Of a DNA stretch of 64,000 nucleotides, positions 51,471-62,121 are shown in pieces. Numbering within the stretch: the first letter of the stretch is position 1; every line of letters starts with the position of its first letter. The notes below the pieces were generated by a model, which saw nothing but the letters and a program-made list of their open reading frames with translations, did no database searches and had not been told where the DNA came from. Made by a program: the position numbers and the translations under genes. The DNA comes from Streptomyces sp. SUK 48 (GTDB lineage: Bacteria > Actinomycetota > Actinomycetes > Streptomycetales > Streptomycetaceae), in contig NZ_CP045740.1 in NCBI RefSeq assembly GCF_009650765.1, positions 3,324,001 to 3,388,000 on the forward strand. The letters run 5' to 3'.

Positions 51471-51719
51471 TCACATGGGCGACGGTTCCCGGCGCAGGGC
51501 CCGCAGGCCGCGCAACCCGATGACCCCGATGACCGTCCCCAATACGAAGGAGACGATCGCCAGCACCAGGTGCACCCAGAAGTAGGCGGTCGGCCGGCCG
51601 TCGTGGAAGGCAAGACCACTGCCGTCCTTGACCAGGTTCTTTACGAAAGTGACCCAGATGAACCAGCTCCACACCCCGAAGGCGAGCAGGAACCAGGAGA
51701 CCGGGCGGCTGAGTTTCAT
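51471..51719 (-). CDS. SCO4848-type small membrane protein
   Basis: 82-aa protein with two TM helices: PVSWFLLAFGVWSWFIWVTF and, after the polar loop VKDGSGLAFHDGRPTAY, VHLVLAIVSFVLGTVIGVIG. A basic end (LRALRRE) follows. It matches my memory of the SCO4848 family. GGAGG lies directly at the ATG (1 nt), and GATACT ends 6 nt before it, so the transcript may be leaderless. Divergent from the carboxypeptidase gene. Confidence 0.8.
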   Translation of the reverse strand: MKLSRPVSWFLLAFGVWSWFIWVTFVKNLVKDGSGLAFHDGRPTAYFWVHLVLAIVSFVLGTVIGVIGLRGLRALRREPSPM

Positions 51720-51785
51720 ACCTCCAGTATCCGGGGTGCGCTTTCGTGACAGGGGCTGGGGCCGGTCCGCCCGATCCGCCACGGG

Positions 51786-51791
51786 TACGTT
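51786..51791 (+). promoter_or_regulatory. -10 element TACGTT, leaderless start of carboxypeptidase gene
   Basis: TACGTT ends 7 nt before GTG 51799; no Shine-Dalgarno site. Confidence 0.4.
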
Positions 51792-51798
51792 CCCGGTC

Positions 51799-53016
51799 GT
51801 GCCCGCTCCCCCGAACACCGCCCGGCGCTCCCTGCTGACCGGCGCCGCGACGCTGCTGTCCCTCGCCGTCACCGCGCCCGCCGCCCTCGCCGCCCCGGCC
51901 GCCGGCACGGCCCCGGCCGCCACACCCCCGGCTCATATGTCGACGCTCGGCGGTGCCCGGCTCGGCGAGCCCGGCACCCAGGTGAACCTCGCGCCCGGTG
52001 TCCCGGTGCTGCCCAAGGAGCTGACCGCGCGCTCCTGGATCGTCTCCGACGCCCAGAGCGGCGAGGTGCTGGCCGCGCACAACGCGCACTGGGCGCTGCC
52101 CCCGGCGTCCACGATGAAGATGCTGTTCGCGGACACCCTGCTGCCCCGCTTCCCGCGCACGACGGCGCACAAGGTGGCCGCGGCGGACCTCGCCGGGATG
52201 GGCGAGGGCTCCAGCGTGGTCGGCATAAAGCCGGGCAGGACCTACAGCGTGCGCGACCTGTGGCTCGGGGTGTTCCTGCGCTCGGGCAACGACGCGGTGC
52301 ACGTGCTGTCCGCGATGAACGGCGGTGTCGCCCAGACCGTCCAGGACATGCAGCGGCACGCGGACGAACTCCAGGCCCTGGACACCCATGTGGTCTCCCC
52401 CGACGGCTACGACGCGCCGCACCAGGTGTCCTCGGCGTACGACCTCACCCTGATCGCCCGCTCCGGGCTCCAGAAGAAGGACTTCCGGGACTACTGCTCC
52501 ACGGTGAGCGCCGACTTCGACGGCCGGGAGATCCGCAACACCGACCGGCTGCTCAGCGGCGACACCGATGTGCCGGTCTACCAGGGCATCGCGGGCGTGA
52601 AGAACGGCAACACCACGCACGCGGGCGCCACCTTCACCGGGGTCGCCCAGCGCGGCAGGCAGGTGCTGCTCGTCACCGTGATGAACCCGCGGAAGCAGGA
52701 GCACAACGAGGTCTACAAGGAGACGGCGAAGCTGTTCGACTGGGGCTTCCAGGCAGCCGGCAAGGTCAGGAAGGTGGGCGACCTGGTGGGGCCGAGGAGT
52801 GCCGCCGGTACGGCGCCGAGCGGCTCGCCGGGGGCGTCGGCGCCCGCCGGGCAGGCGGGCTCCAGGCCGGTGGCGGCCGGGACCGGCGGTTCCCGCGGGA
52901 TCGGCACCGCGTTCGCCGTCGCGGGCGGGCTGCTGGTGCTGCTGGCGGGCGGGGTGTTCCTGGTCAACCGCCGGTGGCCGCTGCCGGACCTGATGCGCCG
53001 TCGGTCACGGCCGTGA
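51799..53016 (+). CDS. D-alanyl-D-alanine carboxypeptidase (S11, PBP5-like)
   Basis: 405-aa exported penicillin-binding protein that trims the terminal D-Ala of peptidoglycan stems. A signal peptide (RRSLLTGAATLLSLAVTAPA, about 9-28) leads to the S11 domain: SxxK in PPASTMKML, SxN in LRSGNDAVH and the KTG-like KNGNTTHAG. After a Gly/Ala/Pro linker a C-terminal TM helix (TAFAVAGGLLVLLAGGVFLV) anchors it on the outer face. GTG 51799 is chosen by signal-peptide position and the TACGTT box. Its 3' end overlaps the BrkB-like gene by 53 bp. Confidence 0.92.
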   Translation: MPAPPNTARRSLLTGAATLLSLAVTAPAALAAPAAGTAPAATPPAHMSTLGGARLGEPGTQVNLAPGVPVLPKELTARSWIVSDAQSGEVLAAHNAHWALPPASTMKMLFADTLLPRFPRTTAHKVAAADLAGMGEGSSVVGIKPGRTYSVRDLWLGVFLRSGNDAVHVLSAMNGGVAQTVQDMQRHADELQALDTHVVSPDGYDAPHQVSSAYDLTLIARSGLQKKDFRDYCSTVSADFDGREIRNTDRLLSGDTDVPVYQGIAGVKNGNTTHAGATFTGVAQRGRQVLLVTVMNPRKQEHNEVYKETAKLFDWGFQAAGKVRKVGDLVGPRSAAGTAPSGSPGASAPAGQAGSRPVAAGTGGSRGIGTAFAVAGGLLVLLAGGVFLVNRRWPLPDLMRRRSRP

Positions 53017-53875
53017 CCTTCGCCGTCGCGCTCGGGGTGGCCGTCCAGGCGGCGCAGAACAGGACCAGTTTCGCGGTGAAGTTGATCCACAGCAGCAGCG
53101 CCACGGGAACCCCGAACGCGCCGTACATGCTCTTCGCGGCGACCCCCTGGATATAGCCGCTGAGCAGCAGTTTCAGCAGTTCGAAGCCGACCGCGCCGAG
53201 CAGTGCCGCGATCACCAGGCGGCGGCGCGTCGGCTCCACCCCGGGCAGCAGGGTCAGCACGTAGAGCAGGACGAGGAAGTCGGCGAGCACGGCGACGGCG
53301 AAGGCGGCGACGCGCAGCAGCGCGATGCCCCAGCCGTGCTGGCCGAGCCCCAGCTGGTCGGAGATCCGGCCGACGGCCGCCGAGGCGAGCGTGGACGCGG
53401 CGAGGGTGACGAGCAGGGCGCCGCCGAAGCCGATCAGGATCCCGGCGTCCTTCGCCTTGGCGACCAGCGGGTTCTGCTCCTGGTCCGCCAACTCCCAGAC
53501 CGCGCGCAGGCAGTCCCGCACCTGGCCGACCCAGCCGACGCCGGTGAACAGCAGCAGGGCACCCGCGATGACACCGACGGTGCCCGCGTTGTGGACCAGC
53601 GTGGTGATGTCCAACTGCTGGGAGACGACCCCCGGGAACTGCTCGGCGACCTTGTGCTCGACATTGCGCTGCTGGGCCGGGCTGAGCGTGGCGGCGGTGA
53701 TCGCGGCGGCCACGGTGAGCAGCGGGAACAGCGCCAGGAAACTGACGAACGTCATCGCCGCCGCCAGCCGGGACCACTTGACCCGGTCGAGCCGCTCGTA
53801 CGCCCGCCATACGTGGGTGGCCGTCAGCCAGGTCACCAGCGGCCCGATGACGGGCAGTCTCTTGAGCCAGTCCAT
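52964..53875 (-). CDS. YihY/BrkB-family membrane protein
   Basis: 303-aa integral membrane protein. The family start is AAAMTFVSFLALFPLLTVAAA; GVGWVGQVRDCLRAVWEL is the conserved middle motif, with about six TM helices. The end region FGVPVALLLWINFTAKLVLFCAAW is typical of YihY proteins (once called RNase BN in error). Role unclear, possibly membrane transport. Convergent with and overlapping the carboxypeptidase gene. Confidence 0.9.
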   Translation of the reverse strand: MDWLKRLPVIGPLVTWLTATHVWRAYERLDRVKWSRLAAAMTFVSFLALFPLLTVAAAITAATLSPAQQRNVEHKVAEQFPGVVSQQLDITTLVHNAGTVGVIAGALLLFTGVGWVGQVRDCLRAVWELADQEQNPLVAKAKDAGILIGFGGALLVTLAASTLASAAVGRISDQLGLGQHGWGIALLRVAAFAVAVLADFLVLLYVLTLLPGVEPTRRRLVIAALLGAVGFELLKLLLSGYIQGVAAKSMYGAFGVPVALLLWINFTAKLVLFCAAWTATPSATAKVTAVTDGASGPAAATGG

Positions 53876-54016
53876 GATCCGTCCCTGCCCTGTGTGCGAC
53901 GTCCCATGTCCGGGTACCCGCAACGGTTTGCGCACCGAAGCCCGTCCATCACACCTTCGAGTGATCTTCGACCCCACAAGGTGACGTTCGGGGACGAAGA
54001 GCGCACTTGCGGACGA

Positions 54017-54022
54017 TACGGT
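54017..54022 (+). promoter_or_regulatory. -10 element TACGGT, leaderless start of SDR gene
   Basis: TACGGT ends 7 nt before ATG 54030; no Shine-Dalgarno site. Confidence 0.4.
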
Positions 54023-54029
54023 CACGGGC

Positions 54030-54791
54030 ATGCCTGTGAAGGACGCTCTCGCCCTGCCCCAGTCCCTGCTCGTCCTCGGCGGCACCTCCGAGATCGGGCT
54101 CGCCACCGCCCGCCGGCTGATCGCCCGCGGCGCCCGCACCGTATGGCTGGCCGGCCGCCCCTCCCCCGCGCTGGAGCAGGCCGCGAGGAGCCTGCGCGCG
54201 CTGGGCGCGGACACCCGCACGGTCGACTTCGACGCCCTCGACCCCGCCTCCCACGAGAGCGCGCTCGGCAAGGTCTTCGCCGAGGACGCCATCGACCTGG
54301 TGCTGCTCGCCTTCGGCGTCCTCGGCGACCAGGCCCACGACGAGCGGGCCCCGCTGCGCGCCGTGCACGTCGCCCAGACCAACTACACCGGGGCGGTCTC
54401 CGCCGCTCTGGTCGCCGCGAGCGGCCTCCAGGCCCAGGGCCACGGCTCGTTCGTCTTCCTGTCCGCCACCGCCGCCGAACGCGCCCGCCGCGTCGACTTC
54501 ATCTACGGCTCCAGCAAGGCGGGCCTGGACACCTTCGCCCAGGGCCTCGGCGACGCGCTGTACGGCACAGGGGTGCGGGTGATGGTCGTACGCCCCGGGT
54601 TCGTGCGGACGCGGGCGACGGCGCACCGGCCCCGCGAGCCGTTCGCCACCACCCCGCAGGCGGTCGCCACCGCGATCGAACTGGGCCTGCGCCGGGGCGC
54701 GGAGACGGTGTGGGTGCCGGGGGTGCTGCGGCTGGTGACGGCCGCGCTGCGGCACGTCCCGCGCGCGCTGTTCCGCAGGCTGCCCCTCTAG
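54030..54791 (+). CDS. DprE2-like short-chain dehydrogenase
   Basis: 253-aa SDR similar to decaprenylphospho-beta-D-erythro-pentofuranosid-2-ulose 2-reductase. NADH-binding LGGTSEIGLATARRLIARG; active-site Tyr/Lys in YGSSKAGLDTF with an upstream Ser (VFLSATAAE); RPGFVRTRAT after the active site. In mycobacteria DprE2 completes decaprenyl-phosphoryl-arabinose synthesis. In Streptomyces the substrate is unproven, and no DprE1 oxidase lies in this window. Confidence 0.85.
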   Translation: MPVKDALALPQSLLVLGGTSEIGLATARRLIARGARTVWLAGRPSPALEQAARSLRALGADTRTVDFDALDPASHESALGKVFAEDAIDLVLLAFGVLGDQAHDERAPLRAVHVAQTNYTGAVSAALVAASGLQAQGHGSFVFLSATAAERARRVDFIYGSSKAGLDTFAQGLGDALYGTGVRVMVVRPGFVRTRATAHRPREPFATTPQAVATAIELGLRRGAETVWVPGVLRLVTAALRHVPRALFRRLPL

Positions 54792-54824
54792 GGCCGCCCT
54801 CGCGGAAGCGGGGCCCGAGGCCCT
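54791..54824. terminator. hairpin between convergent SDR and RNA-ligase genes
   Basis: AGGGCC near 54791-54796 and GGCCCT near 54818-54823 pair around a GC-rich inner segment that is itself self-complementary. It overlaps both stops. Confidence 0.5.
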
Positions 54825-55407
54825 AGCGGCTGGCGATGGTCCCGCGGCCGATGCCGGCGGGGCCCGCCTGGGGAGGTACGACGGAGCCGCCGAAGGTGTA
54901 CTCGCGCAGCTTGCGCCACACCCCGTCCGCGCCCTGCTCGTACAGCGCGAACCCGGTGCACGGCCATTCGGCCTCGAAGCCGGCCAGCTCGGCGAAGGCG
55001 CGGTCCATCGCCGCGTCCTCGATGCCGTGGGCCACGGTGACATGCGGGTGGTACGGGAACTGGAGCTCGCGGGCGCAGGGCCCGGCGCTCTCGCGGACCC
55101 GCTGCTGGAGCCGGGCGCAGTCCTCGGCGCCGCGCACGACCCGGATGTAGACCACCGGGGAGACGGGCCGGAAGGTGCCGGTGCCGTGCAGCCGCATCGG
55201 GAAGGGGCGGCCGGCGGCGGCCACCTCGCGCAGGTGGGCCCGCACGGCGGGCAGCGTGGCGCGCTCCACCTCGGTCGGCGGCAGCAGCGTGACATGGGTG
55301 GGGATGCCATGGGCCGCGGCGTCGCCGAAGCCAGCGCGCCGCTCCTGGAGCAGGCTGCCGTGAGGCTCCGGAACCGCGATCGACACGCCGATCGTTACGG
55401 TCCCCAC
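54823..55407 (-). CDS. 2'-5' RNA ligase/2H phosphoesterase family protein
   Basis: 194-aa 2H-family protein with both HxT motifs, HVTLLPPT (about 38-45) and HPHVTVAHG (about 120-128), spaced as in the LigT/2H fold. Likely acts on 2',3'-cyclic phosphate or 2'-5' linkages in RNA; the substrate is not known. GTG 55407 follows AGGAG with 5 nt spacing. Confidence 0.87.
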   Translation of the reverse strand: MGTVTIGVSIAVPEPHGSLLQERRAGFGDAAAHGIPTHVTLLPPTEVERATLPAVRAHLREVAAAGRPFPMRLHGTGTFRPVSPVVYIRVVRGAEDCARLQQRVRESAGPCARELQFPYHPHVTVAHGIEDAAMDRAFAELAGFEAEWPCTGFALYEQGADGVWRKLREYTFGGSVVPPQAGPAGIGRGTIASR

Positions 55408-55633
55408 GTCGTCTCCTGTCGTCGCGTCCGTCGTCTACTCGGCCGACTCGTACGGGCCTTCGGCTTCGACTGTACGGCCATGGGTGTCCCGTGGGCAGGC
55501 GCAACGGAAGTGATGTGCAGCGCTCTGCCCACAGGGACGTGCGAACGGTCGTGCGCCCTCGCGCCGGTTCCGTGCCTCCCGGCGCGGGCCGTGCCGTTCG
55601 GTGCCCCGGTCGGTGGACCGGCCGGGGCTTCGG

Positions 55634-58294
<2,661 letters not shown>

Positions 58295-58302
58295 TCACGT
58301 TC

Positions 58303-58381
58303 GGCCCAGGCGCACGGCACTGTTTCCAGCAAGGCCGCTCCCCGATGGTCCGTCCCATCCCAGCGCGCCAGTCACGGCCCG
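58303..58381 (-). promoter_or_regulatory. ZTP (pfl) riboswitch upstream of glyA
   Basis: Minus strand shows the pfl-motif landmarks in order: GGCCGTGACTGGCG, a hairpin GGATGG/CCATC, GGGGAGCGGCC (whose CGGCC pairs with the first GGCCG), a linker, then CCGTGCGCCTGGGC. ZTP riboswitches sense Z nucleotides (AICAR phosphates) under 10-formyl-THF shortage and often control glyA, folD or purH. About 35 nt later comes the GGAGG and start of glyA. Boundaries are approximate. Confidence 0.82.
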
Positions 58382-58387
58382 TGGCTC

Positions 58388-58393
58388 AGCGTA
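58388..58393 (-). promoter_or_regulatory. -10 element of the glyA riboswitch transcript
   Basis: TACGCT (58393-58388) ends 7 nt before the proposed 5' end of the aptamer. Confidence 0.45.
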
Positions 58394-58479
58394 CCGGCCC
58401 GCCCGGAGGGCGGAGATCCGGCGTCCACCATGCGGGCGAGAGCGCGGACGGCCCGCTCAGTGGATGCGGACGGCTCCGT

Positions 58480-59664
58480 TCAGAGGATGACGTGCGGCAG
58501 GAAGCGCGCGTACCCGTCGGTGACGGGGCCCGACGACTCGCGGATGCCGAGGCCCGCGGGCTCGCCGTCGATGACCCAGGCGCCGAGGACGACGTGGTTG
58601 CCGTCGAAGGCGGGCAGCGGCGCGAGCCCCTGGTAGCAGCAGGGCTCGGGGCGGACGGCGGGCGGGCCGCCCGGCGGGTGCAGGGTGACGCCCTCGCCCT
58701 CGCGGCCCAGCAGGGGCTTGGCGGCGTAGCCGGTGGTGGCGGCGAGCTCGCGGGGGCCGTCGAGGTAGGAGGGCAGGAGGCTGGGGTGGCCGGGGTAGAG
58801 CTCCCACAGGACGGCCAGCAGGGCCTTGTTGCTCAGGAGCATCTTCCAGGCGGGCTCGATCCACAGGGTGCTGCCGGTGCCGCCGCCGTTGTCCAGGGTG
58901 TCCAGGACATGGCCGCCGAAGGCGTCGGTGGTGAGCCATTCCCAGGGGTAGAGCTTGAAGAGGGCGCGGATGAACCGCAGCCGGTTGTCCACGAACCGGC
59001 CGGAGAGGGTGTCCCAGCCGATCTCCTCCATGGCGAGCCAGTCGGTCTCCAGGCCCGCCTGCTCCGCGGTCTCCTTCAGATAGGCGACCGTCATCAGGTC
59101 CTCGCCCAGCTCGTCGGCGGCGGAGTGCGCGAAGTGCAGCGGGCTGCCGGGCGGGAGCAGCGCGGACTGCCTGCGCCAGGACTCCACCAGGCGTTCGTGC
59201 AGCGAGTTCCACTGGTCCGCGCCGGGGAAGCGGTCCTCCATCCAGAACCACTGCGGGGAGGCGGCCTCCACCAGGGAGGTGGGGGTGTCCGCGTTGTACT
59301 CCAGCAGCTTGGCGGGGCCGGTGCCGTCGTAGCGCAGGTCGAACCGGCCGTAGAAGGAGGGGAGTTCGGCGCGGCGGTGCCAGGACTCGGTGACCGCGGC
59401 GGCGACGGCGGGGTCGGTGATGCCGAGGTCGGCGAGGCGGCCCCGCTCCACGAGGTGGCCGGCCGCCGCCAGGCACATGGCGTGCAGTTCGGCGACCGTC
59501 TCCTCCAGCGCCTCGACCTCGGGCAGCGAGAAGACGTAGTACGCGCTCTCGTCCCAGTAGGGGCGCAGGCTCCCGTCGGGATGGCGGGTGAGCGGGTAGA
59601 TCAGGCCCTGTTCCTCGACGGTGCGCTGCCAGTCCGGGCGGGGGGTGATGGTACGGCGTTCCAT
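58480..59664 (-). CDS. glutathionylspermidine synthase-family (ATP-grasp) protein
   Basis: 394-aa GSP_synth domain protein. Opening YWDESAYYVFSLPEVEALEE; substrate/ATP region FDLRYDGTGPAKLLEYNADTPTSLVEA; ATP-grasp core EPAWKMLLSNKALLAVLWELYP and AKPLLGREGEGVTL near the C-terminus. Family members ligate amine-containing substrates; the real substrate in Streptomyces is unknown because glutathione is not the usual thiol. It is followed 13 bp later by a small lipoprotein gene, an arrangement like E. coli ygiC/ygiB. Confidence 0.88.
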   Translation of the reverse strand: MERRTITPRPDWQRTVEEQGLIYPLTRHPDGSLRPYWDESAYYVFSLPEVEALEETVAELHAMCLAAAGHLVERGRLADLGITDPAVAAAVTESWHRRAELPSFYGRFDLRYDGTGPAKLLEYNADTPTSLVEAASPQWFWMEDRFPGADQWNSLHERLVESWRRQSALLPPGSPLHFAHSAADELGEDLMTVAYLKETAEQAGLETDWLAMEEIGWDTLSGRFVDNRLRFIRALFKLYPWEWLTTDAFGGHVLDTLDNGGGTGSTLWIEPAWKMLLSNKALLAVLWELYPGHPSLLPSYLDGPRELAATTGYAAKPLLGREGEGVTLHPPGGPPAVRPEPCCYQGLAPLPAFDGNHVVLGAWVIDGEPAGLGIRESSGPVTDGYARFLPHVIL

Positions 59665-59677
59665 ACGGCGGTCCCGG

Positions 59678-60046
59678 TCAGCCGCCGGAGCTGCGCGAGC
59701 CGCCGCCGAAGCCGCCGCGGTGCACCCCGCCGGAGCCGGAGCCGTAGTGCGTCGAGGAGTGGTGGGTGGAGTGGCCCGAGCTGTGGCGGGGCTTGGTGAA
59801 GGAACCGCCGCTCACCCAGGAGCCCTTCTTCTTGCCGCCGTAGTACCAGGCGCCGTTGACCGCCGACTTGACCGCCTTGCAGTTCTTGTCGGAGACGACC
59901 TTGTAGCCCTTGGCGTACGTGTAGCTGCTCTGGTCCACGCAGCGCTTGTCCGGCTGGGACGAGCAGGCGGTGAGCGCGGCGGCCAGCAGGCCGACGCCGC
60001 CGAGGACCACCGCGCCGGAGCGCAGCCGTCGCCTGGTTTCGGCCAT
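59678..60046 (-). CDS. small secreted lipoprotein (YgiB-like)
   Basis: 122-aa lipoprotein. Signal RRLRSGAVVLGGVGLLAAA with lipobox LTAC (Cys 28). The mature part has DKRCVDQSSYTYAKGYKVV and DKNCKAVKSAVNGAWYYGG (two Cys), then a Ser/His/Gly-rich tail. It lies upstream of the ATP-grasp gene on the same strand with a 13-bp gap, so one operon. Confidence 0.82.
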   Translation of the reverse strand: MAETRRRLRSGAVVLGGVGLLAAALTACSSQPDKRCVDQSSYTYAKGYKVVSDKNCKAVKSAVNGAWYYGGKKKGSWVSGGSFTKPRHSSGHSTHHSSTHYGSGSGGVHRGGFGGGSRSSGG

Positions 60047-60150
60047 GTTCGTGTCTCCCCCGTGTGCGATGTGCGGTGCGGCAAGCCTAGAGACCGGTAT
60101 GAGAACCGGCCAAGGGGGGTGAGCATGACAGGACGGTGGCGGGCCTCCTT

Positions 60151-60156
60151 TAGAGT
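60151..60156 (+). promoter_or_regulatory. -10 element TAGAGT, leaderless start of DMT gene
   Basis: TAGAGT ends 6 nt before GTG 60163; no Shine-Dalgarno site. TGACA lies 20 bp further upstream. Confidence 0.4.
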
Positions 60157-60162
60157 CCCTTT

Positions 60163-61023
60163 GTGCTCTTTGGAATGGTGTGCGCCCTAGGCGCGGCGGT
60201 CTGTTTTGGTACCGCGACGGTGTTGCAGGCGGTGGCGGCGCGGCAGGCCGGTCCCGGTGGTGGCGGTGAGGCGGCGCTGCTGCTGCGGGCGTTGCGGCAG
60301 TGGCGGTACATCGCCGGGCTCGGGCTGGACGGGCTGGGGTTCCTGTTCCAGATCGTGGCGCTGCGCTCGCTGCCGATCTACGCGGTCGGCGCCGCCCTCG
60401 CGGCCAGCCTCGCGGTGACGGCGGTGGTCGCGGCGCGGCTGCTGGACGTGCGGCTGCGCGGTGTGGAGTGGGGCGCGGTGGGCGTGGTGTGCGCCGGGCT
60501 CGCGATGCTGGGCCTGGCCTCCGGCCCGGAGGGCGGCAAGGACGGGTCGGACACCCTGCGGTGGGTGATGCTCGCGGTGGCGCTCGGGCTGCTGCTGCTC
60601 GGGCTCGCGGGCGGGCGGCTGTCCGGTCCGGCGCGGGGGCTGGTGCTCGGGCTCGGCGCCGGGTGCGGGTTCGGGGTGGTCGAGGTGACGGTCCGGCTGA
60701 TCGACAGCCTCGCGCCCACCGCGCTGCTCACCAACCCCGCGACGTACGCCCTGCTGATCGGTGGCGGTGCCGCGTTCATCCTGCTGACCTCGGCCCTCCA
60801 GCGCGGCTCGGTCACGACGGCGACGGCCGGGATGGTGCTCGGCGAGACGCTCGGCCCCGCCGCGATCGGCGTCGTCTGGCTCGGCGACCGCACCCGCGAG
60901 GGCATGGCCTGGCTGGCCGTCCTCGGCTTCGCGGTGGCGGTGGCCGGCGCCCTGGCCCTGGCCCGCTTCGGCGAGGCCCCGGAGGCGGAACCGGCGGAGC
61001 GGCCGTCACAGACCGCGCGGTAG
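60163..61023 (+). CDS. DMT/EamA-type transporter
   Basis: 286-aa membrane protein with ten TM helices in two repeats. Repeat 1 starts FGMVCALGAAVCFGTATVLQ; LYHV-like GFLFQIVALRSLPIYAVGA is the typical first-repeat end; repeat 2 ends RGSVTTATAGMVLGETLGPAAIGVVWLGD (stated as about 212-240). Substrate unknown. GTG 60163 is 6 nt after TAGAGT. A GC-rich hairpin follows the stop. Confidence 0.85.
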   Translation: MLFGMVCALGAAVCFGTATVLQAVAARQAGPGGGGEAALLLRALRQWRYIAGLGLDGLGFLFQIVALRSLPIYAVGAALAASLAVTAVVAARLLDVRLRGVEWGAVGVVCAGLAMLGLASGPEGGKDGSDTLRWVMLAVALGLLLLGLAGGRLSGPARGLVLGLGAGCGFGVVEVTVRLIDSLAPTALLTNPATYALLIGGGAAFILLTSALQRGSVTTATAGMVLGETLGPAAIGVVWLGDRTREGMAWLAVLGFAVAVAGALALARFGEAPEAEPAERPSQTAR

Positions 61024-61026
61024 GCC

Positions 61027-61059
61027 GCGGGCGAGCGCCCGGCCGGCGGGGGCGCCCGC
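61027..61059 (+). terminator. hairpin after DMT gene
   Basis: GCGGGCG (61027-61033) pairs with CGCCCGC (61053-61059), with an inner GCGCCCGGCC segment also able to fold. Confidence 0.5.
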
Positions 61060-61160
61060 TGAACAGGTCCCGGAAAAGCGGCGGACCGGCTGCGCCCCCC
61101 GCAGCGCAACCGGTCCGCGGACCATCCTGCGCCAACCGCCCGCCCGTGACCAGGAACCTC

Positions 61161-61210
61161 ATTTTCCGGAACTGGATTTTCAGGAACGTAGACTTCCGAT
61201 ATTTTCCGGG
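61161..61210 (+). promoter_or_regulatory. three ATTTTC(C/A)GG repeats upstream of MmyB-like regulator
   Basis: ATTTTCCGGAAC (61161-61172), ATTTTCAGGAAC (61176-61187) and ATTTTCCGGG (61201-61210), spaced 15 and 25 bp. A/T-rich block in very GC-rich surroundings, 39 bp before the start. Likely operator repeats or promoter elements. Confidence 0.5.
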
Positions 61211-61248
61211 CCGCCGGTGTGGCGGCCCGCGCCGAGAGGGAGTCGGGG

Positions 61249-62106
61249 ATGGACAGGGAAGCCCTGCGGTCGCTGCTGCGGCACAAGCGCTCGCTGATCG
61301 ACCCCACCGAGCTGGGCTGGCCCCGCCGCACCGGCCGCGGCCGCCGGTCCGCCGGGCTCTCCCAGGCCCAGGTGGCGCACGCGCTGTACGTCTCCGAGCG
61401 CACCTACGCACAGCTGGAGCGGGGCGACATGCCCTCCCCCGCGCCCGAGTTCCTCGACGCGGTCTCCACCGTGCTGCGCATGGCCGAGCCGGAGCGCGGC
61501 GCGCTGTACGTCTACGCGCTGGGCCACGAGCCGCCGGTCCCCATGAACCCCGAGGCCGGTACCCGGGTCGACCCGGCCTGGTTCACGGCCGTCCAGGGCG
61601 TGTCCGGCGTGCCCTGCTACGTCAACGACGTGGCGTGGAACCTCCTCGCCTGGAACGACGACTTCCTGCGCATGTTCCCCCGCGCCGAGGGCGCGGAGCC
61701 CGCGGTGCCCGAGCGGAACGTGATGCGCTGGATGCTGCTGCGCGAGGAGGCGCGCGAGCACCATCTGCTGGACTGGGCGGAGCGGTGGGCGGCGCCGGTC
61801 GCGGCCCAGCTGCGGGCGGCGGTGGCGGCCCACCCGGACAACCCCGATCTGCGGCAGCTGGACGCGGAGGTGAACGACGACCCCGTGGTGGGGCCCATCT
61901 ACCGCCGCCACGACATCACCTATGTGCAGCAGGACGGGGACACCCGGCCGGTGCGGCACGCGGGACTCGCCGCCGCCGACGACGACCGGTGCTGCGCCCG
62001 GCACGCTCCCGCCGCGCGGGGCCTGGTGACCCTGTGCGCCGCGCAGCCGCTGGGTTCGCCGGGCGCCCGGTTCTTCTTCCTGGTCTTCCGCCCGGTCACC
62101 GGCTGA
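61249..62106 (+). CDS. XRE/MmyB-like helix-turn-helix regulator
   Basis: 285-aa regulator. XRE-type HTH near residues 28-75 (GLSQAQVAHALYVSERTYAQLERG). The C-terminal MmyB ligand-binding domain has GVPCYVNDVAWNLLAWNDDFLRMF and ends with TLCAAQPLGSPGARFFFLVF. MmyB domains bind fatty-acid-like ligands. ATG 61249 has GGGAG 6 nt upstream; the first 10 codons of a longer ORF lack support. No clear target gene next to it; self-regulation through the ATTTTCCGG repeats is possible. Confidence 0.87.
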   Translation: MDREALRSLLRHKRSLIDPTELGWPRRTGRGRRSAGLSQAQVAHALYVSERTYAQLERGDMPSPAPEFLDAVSTVLRMAEPERGALYVYALGHEPPVPMNPEAGTRVDPAWFTAVQGVSGVPCYVNDVAWNLLAWNDDFLRMFPRAEGAEPAVPERNVMRWMLLREEAREHHLLDWAERWAAPVAAQLRAAVAAHPDNPDLRQLDAEVNDDPVVGPIYRRHDITYVQQDGDTRPVRHAGLAAADDDRCCARHAPAARGLVTLCAAQPLGSPGARFFFLVFRPVTG

Positions 62107-62121
62107 CCCGCGGGCCGCTCC

